Origin: CAWJHE01 sp964614855
GTDB lineage: Bacteria; Chloroflexota; Anaerolineae; Anaerolineales; UBA4823
Assembly (NCBI GenBank): GCA_964614855.1
Contig: CAZTMX010000009.1
Coordinates: forward strand, 1-38,008
DNA: 38,008 nt
Reading direction: 5' to 3'
The notes below the pieces were generated by a model. It was not told the DNA's origin, ran no database searches, and saw nothing but the letters and a program-made list of their open reading frames with translations. The translations under genes were made by a program, and so were the position numbers. Shown one piece after another: positions 14,471-22,459 of this stretch (its first letter is position 1; every line of letters begins with the position of its first letter).

Positions 14471-15710
14471 CTATCGGGCTGCATTCTTGCGACACCAACC
14501 CCTTATATACATCAATCATTCGATCGGCGATTTTATCCCAGGCATACTCTTTTGCCAGTTCTGCTGCATTTCTTCCCAGTCGGGCGCGCAAATCAGGATA
14601 TTGCAGCAGCACAGCCAGGTGATCTGCAAGCGCTTGGGGGTCATCCGCCGGGACGGTGTAGCCTGTTTCCCCATCCTGTACCAGGAATGCCAGGCCGCCC
14701 ACCTGGGAAGCTACCACAGGCACACCGCAAGCCATGGCCTCCAAGGCAACCATGCCAAACGACTCATAATGCGAAGGAACCACCACCGCATCGGCTGCAG
14801 AATAGTAATACGGCAGGGTGTCCTGGCTGCGTTTGCCCAGGAATGTTACCAGGTCATCCAGGCCAGCCTGACGGCTCATCTCTTGCACTCGCCGCATTTC
14901 TGCGTTCTCCACATCCGCGCCTCCCGGTTCTCCGCCGATCACCGACAGGCAGACATATACACCGCGTTGGCGTAAGATAGCAATAGCCTGGATCAATGCA
15001 TCTACACCTTTTAACGGCTCGATTCTGCCGACAAAGAGCAGCATATTGGCACACGGCGGTACACCGATATACTCCTTAGCTTCATCCGGAGAAATGGGGT
15101 AGAAATGGCTGGTATCCACACCTGGCGGGATCACAACCACATTATTTGTCTTAATTTTATACAACCACTGGATCTGTGCCACCTCTGCAGGTGTGGCGGA
15201 GATAATCCGGTCTGCGCTGCGGAACACTTCCTTTTCGCCCAACAGGCGGTATTCACCTTCTACCTCACCCGGCCTGCGAGCCACCCGTTGTTTCATCAAA
15301 CCCAGCGTGTGGAACATATGCACCACTGGCGATCCCCAGGCTTTCTTCAAGTCCCTGGCAGCAATGCCAGACATCCAGTAATGGCTGTGGATGACATCGT
15401 AACGTAGGCTTTTTGATTCAGCAAAACGCATAATTCCTTGCACAAACTCTGGGATATGTCCTACCAGTGCATCCTTTGCCAGAGGCACCTCTGGGCCGGC
15501 GGGGATATGCACAACCCGGTTGCCGTAACCCAGGTCGTGCAGCACATGCGGCACATGTTCATCCTGAGAGCGGGTAAAGACATCCACGTGGATGCCTTTT
15601 GGCCCCAGGGCGCGAGTTAAATCCCGTACATAAACGTTCATCCCCCCTGTATCTTTCCCACCCAGCGTAGCCAACGGGCAGGTATGGTATGAAAGCATAG
15701 CAATGCGCAA
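14457..15710 (-). CDS. Family 4 glycosyltransferase (MshA / sucrose-phosphate-synthase-like)
   Basis: This 417-residue retaining glycosyltransferase has the two Rossmann halves of the GT-B fold. The donor-side N-terminus MLSYHTCPLATLG...TGGMNVYVRDLTRAL resembles MshA-like enzymes that act on inositol phosphate, and YDVIHSHYWMSGI is the usual acceptor-side motif. The C-terminal half has LLFVGRIEPLKGVDALIQA and the sugar-nucleotide motif VVVPSHYESFGMVALEAMACGVPVVAS (E-x7-E). The actual acceptor is unknown. The protein start is taken as TTG 15710, giving MRIAMLSYHTC, because family members begin M-R-I-A-M-L-S and AGAGG lies six bases upstream; the longer frame would run into the neighbouring tRNA promoter. 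It ends in the shared terminator at 14445-14470. Confidence 0.88.
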   Translation of the reverse strand: MRIAMLSYHTCPLATLGGKDTGGMNVYVRDLTRALGPKGIHVDVFTRSQDEHVPHVLHDLGYGNRVVHIPAGPEVPLAKDALVGHIPEFVQGIMRFAESKSLRYDVIHSHYWMSGIAARDLKKAWGSPVVHMFHTLGLMKQRVARRPGEVEGEYRLLGEKEVFRSADRIISATPAEVAQIQWLYKIKTNNVVVIPPGVDTSHFYPISPDEAKEYIGVPPCANMLLFVGRIEPLKGVDALIQAIAILRQRGVYVCLSVIGGEPGGADVENAEMRRVQEMSRQAGLDDLVTFLGKRSQDTLPYYYSAADAVVVPSHYESFGMVALEAMACGVPVVASQVGGLAFLVQDGETGYTVPADDPQALADHLAVLLQYPDLRARLGRNAAELAKEYAWDKIADRMIDVYKGLVSQECSPIEKSA

Positions 15711-15730
15711 CAAACACCTCTTCTTAAGTC

Positions 15731-15759
15731 TTGCTTTTCCGCGCTTTCCCCTGTATAAT
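15731..15759 (+). promoter_or_regulatory. Promoter of tRNA-Thr
   Basis: TTGCTT (15731-15736), 17-base spacer, perfect TATAAT (15754-15759); the start would be near 15766, 12 bases before the tRNA. Confidence 0.82.
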
Positions 15760-15777
15760 CTCACCCGCATGCCAGGC

Positions 15778-15850
15778 GCCACCGTAGCTCAGCCGGCAGA
15801 GCAGCCGCTTCGTAAGCGGCGGGTCAAGGGTTCGATTCCCTTCGGTGGCT
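15778..15850 (+). tRNA. tRNA-Thr (anticodon CGT)
   Basis: Acceptor GCCACCG/CGGTGGC, D arm GCTC...GAGC, anticodon stem CCGCT/AGCGG with loop TCGTA-type (anticodon CGT), T arm AGGG-TTCGATT-CCCT, discriminator T. CCA is not encoded. A run of T (CTTTTTTTG) follows at once and may act as the terminator without a clear hairpin. Confidence 0.96.
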
Positions 15851-15937
15851 CTTTTTTTGTGCCTTGCTACCAGATTATCAGGGTTTTCCGACAGACTTCT
15901 GAATCAATTGTAATACACAAACAGCCCTCCCATCCGG

Positions 15938-15943
15938 TATAAT
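15938..15943 (+). promoter_or_regulatory. -10 element giving a probable leaderless udk transcript
   Basis: Perfect TATAAT ends exactly six bases before ATG 15950, the same geometry as at 7661-7673. There is no Shine-Dalgarno sequence before the ATG and no good -35 at 16-18 bases. Confidence 0.5.
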
Positions 15944-15949
15944 TGCGAC

Positions 15950-16597
15950 ATGTTGTTTAACCGCAAAACCCCCCTGGTCATCGGTATTGCCGGCGGATCG
16001 GGTTCAGGTAAAACCACCCTGGCCCAGCTGATCCGCAGCCAGTTAGGAATGGAGCGCATTGCTTATCTGCCCCACGATTCCTATTATAAAGACCTGAGTA
16101 GCCTGCCGCTCAACCAGAGAGCGGAAGTTAACTTCGACCATCCGAACTCTTTTGACACTGACTTACTGTCGCAACATATCCAAACGCTCAAGGAAAACCA
16201 GGCGATTGATCTGCCGGTGTACGATTTTAAAACCCACTCGCGCACCAGCCAGACTATCCGTATCGAGCCTCGCCCGGTGATCATGGTAGAAGGAATCCTG
16301 ATCTTTGCGGATGCTGCACTACGCCAGATTCTGGATATGAAGATCTTTGTCGACACCGATGCCGATATCCGCTTTATCCGCCGCTTGCAGCGCGACATCC
16401 TTGAACGCGGCCGCACCACCGAATCTGTGATCCACCAATACCTGACCACAGTTCGCCCGATGCACCTGGAGTTTGTCGAACCTTCAAAACGCTACGCGGA
16501 TGTAATCGTGCCCGAAGGCGGTTTGAACACGGTCGCCATGGAAATGGTTGCTGCACGTCTCGAAATGTTATTACGCCAGGATGAAACCATCTCCTGA
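15950..16597 (+). CDS. udk: Uridine kinase
   Basis: Uridine/cytidine kinase phosphorylates uridine or cytidine in pyrimidine salvage. The P-loop G-G-S-G-S-G-K-T is at residues 15-22 (IGIAGGSGSGKTTLAQLI). Next come HDSYYKD (substrate loop), NFDHPNSFDTDLL, PVYDFKTHSRTSQT, the Walker B-like PVIMVEGILIF and the arginine-rich lid RFIRRLQRDILERGRTTESV. All are standard for the 215-residue enzyme. It heads a plus-strand run udk - cyclophilin - VTT protein with gaps of 31 and 17 bases. It has no ribosome-binding site; see the -10 element at 15938. Confidence 0.95.
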   Translation: MLFNRKTPLVIGIAGGSGSGKTTLAQLIRSQLGMERIAYLPHDSYYKDLSSLPLNQRAEVNFDHPNSFDTDLLSQHIQTLKENQAIDLPVYDFKTHSRTSQTIRIEPRPVIMVEGILIFADAALRQILDMKIFVDTDADIRFIRRLQRDILERGRTTESVIHQYLTTVRPMHLEFVEPSKRYADVIVPEGGLNTVAMEMVAARLEMLLRQDETIS

Positions 16598-16628
16598 GTA
16601 CACTTTTCCCCATTGAAAGGACAATTTG

Positions 16629-17156
16629 ATGCCATCTCAAGAAAAACAGTGGTCTAGCCCGCCCGAATTACAGCTGGACCCCAAAATGTCATACACCGCC
16701 ACACTGCATACAGATCTCGGCGATATCAAGCTGCACCTGACCGCCGATAAGACACCGCGTACTGTCAATAACTTTGTCTTCCTCTCCCGCCAGGGTTTCT
16801 ACGACGGAACCATCTTCCACCGGGTGATTAAAGACTTTATGGTGCAAGGCGGAGACCCCACTGGCACCGGGCGCGGCGGACCGGGTTATCGGTTTGCTGA
16901 CGAATTTGACCCCAAGCTCAGGCATAACGGACCGGGTGTTCTTTCCATGGCGAACGCTGGCCCCGGCACGAATGGTTCGCAGTTCTTTATCACCCATGTG
17001 GCTACCCCCTGGTTGGATGGAAAGCATAGTGTCTTTGGTCAGGTGATTGAAGGCCTGGATGTGCTATTTGCTATCCCAGAGAGAGACCCGATGAAGGTGT
17101 CCGCACCAGCGGTTACACTGAAATCTGTCACCATAACAGAAGAACCGCTCGACTGA
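16629..17156 (+). CDS. Cyclophilin-type peptidyl-prolyl cis-trans isomerase
   Basis: This 175-residue cytosolic cyclophilin (no signal peptide) catalyses proline isomerisation. The core is textbook: GTIFHRVIKDFMVQGGDPTGTGRGGPGY with the catalytic Arg in FHRV, then GVLSMANAGPGTNGSQFFITHVATPWLDGKHSVFGQV, where the Trp of PWLDGKH matches the cyclosporin-sensitive form. The N-terminal 25 residues before SYTATLHTDLG are a short variable tail. The start ATG 16629 has AAAGGA upstream; a TTG one codon earlier is less likely. It sits between udk and a VTT protein. Confidence 0.94.
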   Translation: MPSQEKQWSSPPELQLDPKMSYTATLHTDLGDIKLHLTADKTPRTVNNFVFLSRQGFYDGTIFHRVIKDFMVQGGDPTGTGRGGPGYRFADEFDPKLRHNGPGVLSMANAGPGTNGSQFFITHVATPWLDGKHSVFGQVIEGLDVLFAIPERDPMKVSAPAVTLKSVTITEEPLD

Positions 17157-17173
17157 ATCGAAACAACGCCCGG

Positions 17174-17725
17174 ATGACCTCCGAACGCCGTTTGCTGCTG
17201 CTCCGGTTGCTAGCTTTGACATTTGTCATTGCCATCAGCGTCTATGTTTTCAGCATCCGCGACAAGGCAGCAGAGCTGGCGAAGTTTGGTTATCCGGGCA
17301 TCTTTTTGTTATCCATCCTGGCAAATGCCACGGTGCTGCTGCCCGCGCCTGGTGTTCTTTTCGTCTTTGCCATGGGGGCTGTCTTTAATCCCTTTTGGGT
17401 TGCACTGGCAGCTGGGCTGGGAGCTGCCCTGGGAGAGCTCTCCGGCTACCTGGCTGGGTTTAGCGGGCAGGCAGTGGTGGAACGGGCAGATGCGTACCAG
17501 CGCATCCTGAGCTGGATGAAAATACACCCCCACTTGAGCAATTTCGCCATACTGGGTCTTTCTTTTTTCCCAAACCCGCTCTTTGACCTGGCAGGCATCG
17601 CTGCCGGGACGTTGAAAATTCCCCTGGCGCGCTTCCTTTTCTTCTGCGCCGTAGGTAAAATCTTGAAGATGCTGATGTTTGCCCTGGCAGGCTCTTCATC
17701 GCTTGATCTATTCTTTACCCGCTAA
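17174..17725 (+). CDS. VTT (DedA/SNARE-associated-like) membrane protein
   Basis: This 183-residue integral membrane protein starts with an N-terminal helix (LLLLRLLALTFVIAISVYVF) and then has the VTT-domain blocks: NATVLLPAPGVLFVFAMGAVFNPFWVALAAGLGAALGELSGYLAGFSGQ, and FFPNPLFDLAGIAAGTLKIPLARFLFFCAVGK. The G-E-L-x-G-Y and F-P-N-P-x-F-D motifs are the re-entrant-loop signatures of DedA-like proteins, some of which flip lipids such as undecaprenyl phosphate. The substrate here is not known. ATG 17174 is 17 bases after the cyclophilin stop; no strong ribosome site is visible. Confidence 0.85.
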   Translation: MTSERRLLLLRLLALTFVIAISVYVFSIRDKAAELAKFGYPGIFLLSILANATVLLPAPGVLFVFAMGAVFNPFWVALAAGLGAALGELSGYLAGFSGQAVVERADAYQRILSWMKIHPHLSNFAILGLSFFPNPLFDLAGIAAGTLKIPLARFLFFCAVGKILKMLMFALAGSSSLDLFFTR

Positions 17726-17773
17726 TCTCGCTTCTGCGAACCTGCCAGATCTTATTTCGCACAAAGACGCCAA

Positions 17774-18232
17774 TTATTTCAGCGCAGCCAACACCTCACC
17801 CGAATGACCGTCGGGTTTGACGTTGTCAAATACCTTGACAATTTGGCCCTCGGCGTCGATCAAGAAGGTAGTGCGAAAAACGCCGTCATATTCCCTGCCC
17901 ATGTACTTCTTACGCCCCCAGACCCCATACAACTCACACACCTGGTGATTCTCATCTGCCAGCAGGGTGAAAGGCAACTGGTACTTTTCCTTGAATTTGG
18001 CATGCTTTTTGGGTGAATCTGGGCTGACACCCAGGATCACCACACCGGCTTCCCGGTAGACTGCATAATCATCACGGAAACTGCAAGCCTCTTTTGTGCA
18101 TCCGGGTGTGTCATCCTTGGGGTAAAAGTAGAGCACAACTGCCTTTCCAAGGTAATCGGATAAAGCGTGCGGTTTTTCATTTTCATCTAATAGGTTAAAA
18201 TCTGGCGCTTTGATACCTGCTGAAATGGACAT
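17774..18232 (-). CDS. bcp: Thioredoxin-dependent peroxiredoxin, BCP/PrxQ family
   Basis: This peroxidase reduces H2O2 and organic peroxides. The peroxidatic Cys45 (DTPGCTKEAC) and resolving Cys50, five residues later, give the usual intramolecular disulfide of BCP/PrxQ. Also present are the first strand KAPDFNLLDENEKP, VVLYFYPKDDTPGCT, GVSPDSPKKHAKFKEKYQLPFTLLADE and GVFRTTFLIDAEG. At 152 residues the length is normal. The start ATG 18232 is chosen because AGGAGG lies five bases upstream; the longer frame (MIQEEN...) is that ribosome site. It is the last gene of the minus-strand unit that begins with the rhodanese, 20 bases after moeA-PBP. Confidence 0.95.
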   Translation of the reverse strand: MSISAGIKAPDFNLLDENEKPHALSDYLGKAVVLYFYPKDDTPGCTKEACSFRDDYAVYREAGVVILGVSPDSPKKHAKFKEKYQLPFTLLADENHQVCELYGVWGRKKYMGREYDGVFRTTFLIDAEGQIVKVFDNVKPDGHSGEVLAALK

Positions 18233-18252
18233 ATTTTCCTCCTGAATCAATA

Positions 18253-20250
18253 TTACGCTACTTCTGCCGCCAATACTCCCATATTTGATATATCGTAACC
18301 TGGAAGTTTGGCGATTGTCTTGCGGAAATCTTCATCTCGCAATACATCCCACAAAGGGATAAGCAATTCACTTTCATAGGTTTCCTGCGGCACAACCAGC
18401 TGGTATTTTTCCTGGAATAAAGGGATGAAGTCAAGCTCCAGCGCTTTCGCTGCCGCAGCAATCCCCAACCCGCAGGTTGCACGACCCGAAGATACCGCCG
18501 CCGCAACCGCCAGGTGGGTAAATTCTTCTTGCTGGTACCCAGAAATCGCCTGTGGATCGATACCCAGCAGCCCCAGATGATAATCGAGCAGTACACGTGT
18601 GCCTGCCCCGCGCTGGCGGTTGACAAAGGTAACCCCCGGGCGAGCGATATCTTCCAGGCGGTAAATTTGCAGGGGATTGCCAGGCTTCAAGATCAGACCT
18701 TGCTGCCTGCCCACCAGGTCGACCACCTTTACCGGGGTGCCTTTCAAGTATTTACGTATGTAAAACAGATTGTACTCACCCAGTTCGGGGTCCAAGAGGT
18801 GCGAACCAGCGATGTGCGCTTCACCCCTGGAAAGCGCCACCAACCCTCCTTGGCTGCCAACATTGGATGAAGCCAGCCGCCTACCGCGCTGCGCCAGGTG
18901 CTGGGCGATTACATCCAGTGTCATATCATGCGAACCGATTGCAAAAATGGTGTGCATAAGCTCGGCGGGTGAGCGGTAAAGGCGTACTTTCACCTCTGCA
19001 CCTGCAGGCAGACCCTGCACCCCACGCGGCAGGATAGTGATGCCGTCTGCCCGAACCAGGGAGGTGATCACCCCCGCACCGCGTGAAAGCGGCGCTGCCA
19101 GCATTTTTTCGCCCACCTTTCCCACCGCCATACGCATGTAATCATCGTCACCTGCAGGCGAAGTCACTTTGCGGGTTAAGGTAGCGCTTATTTCCACCGG
19201 CTCTAGAGTTTGTCTACCCAACCAGAGTGCCAGTAATGGCTCAACAAAAATCTCAGCCGTGAGCGCAGCTGATACGGGATATCCGGGAACACCAATGATA
19301 GGGACGCGACCGGTTTTTGAACCGCCGTCTATCGCAGGACGATCAACCATCCCCAGGATCACCGGGTGACCCGGACGCACGGCCACACCGTGCACCAACA
19401 GGGTTCCCAAAGATTGTACGACCTGAGCTGAATAATCCTCTGCACCCGCCGATGAACCGGCATTGAGCAAGATTAAATCTGAAGATGCAGCAGCCTCTTG
19501 TACACGAGAGCGGATAGCCTCGTGTACATCCGGCGTAATGGAGAAGCGCACAGCTTCCCCACCCCATTGGTTTACCTGTGCTGCAAGCACCAGCGAGTTG
19601 TATTCAATGATCTGACCAGAGCCAACAGGCTGCCCGATTGGCGCCAGTTCTGTTCCCGTCGGCAGGATGGCGACGCGCGGTTTGCGCGCCACTTGCACCT
19701 GTGAGTGACCGCACCCAGCAATAGCCCCCAGGTCAACCGGGCGTAAGACCTGACCGGCGTGGATCACCAACTGGGTGGCAACCATATCTTCACCCATCGG
19801 GCGAATATGCTGCCACGGGATCACCGCGGCGCGGATGCGGATCAACGCTGGTTTCCTGGGATTCGCCGAGGGGTGGTTGGTCTCATCCATCGGTTCGACA
19901 TTTTCGATCGGCACCACTGCATCCGCCCATGCCGGCAGCGGGTCGCCCGTATCCAGGTATACGGCCTGGGATTCGCCGATATCCGATGTACACACCAGGC
20001 TGATAGGATCTGAGGGCGTTGCACCGCTGGTTGTTTCGGCGCGAAGGGCAAAGCCATCCATGGCGGAGGCATGGTAATGGGGGGCTGAAATGCGAGCCCA
20101 GACTGGTTCCGCCAGCACTCTGCCGCTGGCGTTTTCATCCAGTGGAATTGTCTCGCTACCCAGGATTTGATCTAAACCAGCTTCTTTTAACGCAGCAAGC
20201 AGCTGTGCTCTAGCTTTTTCCAACGGAATGTCATGTAAATATACGGTCAT
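18253..20250 (-). CDS. MoeA-type molybdopterin molybdotransferase fused to a PBP-like ligand-binding domain
   Basis: Residues about 1-430 are a MoeA domain that inserts molybdate into adenylated molybdopterin. It has SAMDGFALRA near the N-terminus, AWADAVVPIENVEP, GQVLRPVDLGAIAGCG, LLNAGSSAGAEDYSAQVV and GVPGYPVSAAL. The C-terminal about 230 residues, starting FAIGSHDMTLDVIAQHLAQRG, form a periplasmic-binding-protein-like domain (GRQQGLILKPGNP, FVNRQRGAGTRVLLDYHL, GRATCGLGIAAAAK), a known fusion in archaea and some bacteria, perhaps a molybdate or cofactor sensor. The start: a double ATG (20253 and 20250) follows GAGGGGGAG; the frame is open further upstream but those codons lie in the end of the preceding moeA. 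It is the second of two adjacent moeA genes, with a gap of about ten bases. Confidence 0.9.
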   Translation of the reverse strand: MTVYLHDIPLEKARAQLLAALKEAGLDQILGSETIPLDENASGRVLAEPVWARISAPHYHASAMDGFALRAETTSGATPSDPISLVCTSDIGESQAVYLDTGDPLPAWADAVVPIENVEPMDETNHPSANPRKPALIRIRAAVIPWQHIRPMGEDMVATQLVIHAGQVLRPVDLGAIAGCGHSQVQVARKPRVAILPTGTELAPIGQPVGSGQIIEYNSLVLAAQVNQWGGEAVRFSITPDVHEAIRSRVQEAAASSDLILLNAGSSAGAEDYSAQVVQSLGTLLVHGVAVRPGHPVILGMVDRPAIDGGSKTGRVPIIGVPGYPVSAALTAEIFVEPLLALWLGRQTLEPVEISATLTRKVTSPAGDDDYMRMAVGKVGEKMLAAPLSRGAGVITSLVRADGITILPRGVQGLPAGAEVKVRLYRSPAELMHTIFAIGSHDMTLDVIAQHLAQRGRRLASSNVGSQGGLVALSRGEAHIAGSHLLDPELGEYNLFYIRKYLKGTPVKVVDLVGRQQGLILKPGNPLQIYRLEDIARPGVTFVNRQRGAGTRVLLDYHLGLLGIDPQAISGYQQEEFTHLAVAAAVSSGRATCGLGIAAAAKALELDFIPLFQEKYQLVVPQETYESELLIPLWDVLRDEDFRKTIAKLPGYDISNMGVLAAEVA

Positions 20251-20260
20251 CATCTCCCCC

Positions 20261-21505
20261 TCACCAGAGGTATACATCCACAATTTCACCGGCATTCAAA
20301 CCATTCGCATCAGGCTCCACTCTTAGCAACCCATCTGACCGCGCTAGCGTAAAGATCAGGTTCGATTTACCAAACAAAGGTTGCGCCAGAAAGCCTTCTG
20401 GTGAGCGTTCGAGCTGGACGGCGATCCAATCTTCCCTGCCTGCTTGCGAGGCAACATTCAGGCTCAGACGCGCCTTGACCGATGCTTGAAAAATATCATC
20501 CGGCTCACCTTGCAGCCGCCGCAACACAGGCAGAACGACCAGGCGAGCAACTACCAGGGCGCTCACCGGGTTCCCAGGTAAGCCGATCACTGGCTTGCCA
20601 TCACAAATAGCCAGGATGGTAGGTTTGCCCGGGCGGATGTTCATCCCATGCACCAGAACACCAGGCTCCCCCAGGGTATTGACAACCTGCGATGTGAGAT
20701 CCCGCACACTCGCAGAAGACCCGGCGGTGATCACGAGCATGTCGCAATCACGTAAAGCTTGCAAGGATTTTATGCGCAGGGCATCCGCATCATCCGGCAC
20801 CACACCGTACCGGACAGGCTGCCCTCCCGCCTGCTCGATCAACGCACTCAGGCTAAACGAGTTAATATCTCGCACCTGACCGGGTTGGATCCTTTGTTCC
20901 GGGGGTACGATTTCATCACCACTTGACAGGATGGCGACTTTTGCTTGCCTGACCACCTCCACACGCGTGATCCCCAATGCCATCAGACCACCGATCTCAG
21001 CCGGGTTCAGGCAGCGGCCTTTTTTGATTACCAATTCTCCCTGCGCTACGTCCTCGCCGATTTTGATGACATTCTCTCCCACAGCGACGGCTTTTGATAT
21101 TTCAACTTCCTCAGGAGCGATTTTCTGGGTGGTCTCCACCATCACCACTGCATCTGCGCCTTGCGGCAGCATCCCACCAGTGTGGATGACGGCGCACTGT
21201 CCCGTCTTCAGCTTGAAAATCGGAGCGCCCCCCATGACAACTTCTCCGACAATCTCCAGGTATCCTGGCATGGATTCGCTGGCGCCGTAAGTATCCGCGG
21301 CTCGCACAGCGTAACCATCCATGGTCGAGCGCTGAAAATTGGGAGATGGTTCTGTAGCAAAGATGGGGCCTGCTGTTACCCTGCCTACCGCTTCAGCCGT
21401 TGGGATTTCTTCATTCGATGCCCTACTCAGATGAAAAGCTGGCAACTGAAGCAAGAGCAATTCTATGGCATCGGGAGGCGGAAGAAGTTCAAGAAATTCT
21501 GGCAT
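20261..21505 (-). CDS. moeA: Molybdopterin molybdotransferase MoeA
   Basis: This 414-residue enzyme has the complete MoeA layout without a fusion: a linker domain with RSTMDGYAVRAADTYG, a molybdopterin-binding domain with QGADAVVMVE, NPAEIGGLMALGITRVEVVRQAKVAILSSGDE and VRDINSFSL, then MLVITAGSSASVRDLTSQVV and the GLPGNPVSALVV loop, and a C-terminal domain IV ending in FTLARSDGLLRVEPDANGLNAGE. The S-T-M-D-G-Y and P-G-N-P-V-S motifs are conserved. It may do the ligation step while the fused paralog acts with it or on another metal (molybdenum or tungsten); this is inferred from the pair. The stop is about ten bases before the fused paralog, the start 21 bases after the UbiA stop. Confidence 0.94.
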   Translation of the reverse strand: MPEFLELLPPPDAIELLLLQLPAFHLSRASNEEIPTAEAVGRVTAGPIFATEPSPNFQRSTMDGYAVRAADTYGASESMPGYLEIVGEVVMGGAPIFKLKTGQCAVIHTGGMLPQGADAVVMVETTQKIAPEEVEISKAVAVGENVIKIGEDVAQGELVIKKGRCLNPAEIGGLMALGITRVEVVRQAKVAILSSGDEIVPPEQRIQPGQVRDINSFSLSALIEQAGGQPVRYGVVPDDADALRIKSLQALRDCDMLVITAGSSASVRDLTSQVVNTLGEPGVLVHGMNIRPGKPTILAICDGKPVIGLPGNPVSALVVARLVVLPVLRRLQGEPDDIFQASVKARLSLNVASQAGREDWIAVQLERSPEGFLAQPLFGKSNLIFTLARSDGLLRVEPDANGLNAGEIVDVYLW

Positions 21506-21526
21506 AAGGTTTCCCTTCTGCGTGCA

Positions 21527-22438
21527 TCAATGGGTCCAAAATGAGAAAGTGATCAAATACACAGTAACAGACAAATGCGCCACCGCTCCAATGGTGAGCA
21601 AGTTCCAATTCGGTTTTTCCCCGCGTTCAATCCGCCGCATTTGCCAAATCTGAATCAAACCAATTGCCAATCCCGCAATGCCCGAGAGGGTTGCAAACCA
21701 GGGATAGCCGTAAAAGCGCGCCAGGGCTAACAAGAAAAAAGCGATCAGAACCAGCATATTATGCAGCGTCATAGCATTTTGCCAACCCAGGCGGACAATG
21801 AGCGTTCGCTTTTCGAACTTAAGGTCATTGGCATAATCGGGAAGCTCCAGCGCAATTAACATCGCCAGCGACACAACGGTTAAAGGTAAGGCACTCATCA
21901 GCACCAGGCGATGCCATTCACCAGTCTGTAAGATGAATGCAAATGCGGGTACCAGGAATGATATGAGAACAGATATGATCAGTTCCCCGTAACCTGAACC
22001 TGCAAATCTGACTGGCGGTGTTGAATAAAATATTGCCGCCAAAAAAGCCAGGAACATAACCAGAAAAGCAGATGGAACAAGATTTCCCCGGGTTATTAAT
22101 AATACAGAGAAATAAGCCAAAAGTGCAAGCGTTGTGTAGGCTGCCAGTAAAGCCACACGCCTGGGAAGTTTTCCCGGACCAAGCGCTCCGCTTCCACCTG
22201 TCAGGAAAGTGCGGTTTGCATTATTATGATCTGCTGGCGAATCAAAATACTCATTCAAGTATTGTGCACTTAATTGAAGCAGGCTCACCCACAGTTGACC
22301 CAGAATAAACACCGGGATATCGATCACAACACCCAGATAATGAGCGATGCCGCCGCCCAAAAAATAAAAGAATCCCGTTCCTACCAGAAACAGCGGGCGC
22401 GACAGGCGCAAAAAAAGAACAAGGTTTGTCGGGGTCAT
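21527..22438 (-). CDS. UbiA-family prenyltransferase (MenA-like)
   Basis: This 303-residue integral membrane enzyme transfers a polyprenyl chain to an aromatic acceptor such as 1,4-dihydroxy-2-naphthoate. The first aspartate-rich motif N-x3-D-x3-D is in YLNEYFDSPADHNNANR, and the second, D-x3-D, in ELPDYANDLKFEKRTLIVRLG; both bind the prenyl diphosphate through Mg2+. About eight to nine hydrophobic helices are visible. The N-terminus LFLRLSRPLFLVGTGFFYFLGG and the residues after the second motif look like MenA, so menaquinone synthesis is likely but not certain. The gene lies in a tight minus-strand unit: 21 bases after the rhodanese stop and 21 bases before moeA. Confidence 0.88.
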   Translation of the reverse strand: MTPTNLVLFLRLSRPLFLVGTGFFYFLGGGIAHYLGVVIDIPVFILGQLWVSLLQLSAQYLNEYFDSPADHNNANRTFLTGGSGALGPGKLPRRVALLAAYTTLALLAYFSVLLITRGNLVPSAFLVMFLAFLAAIFYSTPPVRFAGSGYGELIISVLISFLVPAFAFILQTGEWHRLVLMSALPLTVVSLAMLIALELPDYANDLKFEKRTLIVRLGWQNAMTLHNMLVLIAFFLLALARFYGYPWFATLSGIAGLAIGLIQIWQMRRIERGEKPNWNLLTIGAVAHLSVTVYLITFSFWTH

Positions 22439-22459
22439 GGATAGAGACTCCCCATCAAA

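Noticed and set aside
14148..14975. A 275-codon plus-strand open frame.
   Set aside because: It runs through the tRNA-Gly gene and antisense to the glycosyltransferase, and has no ribosome site or family pattern.
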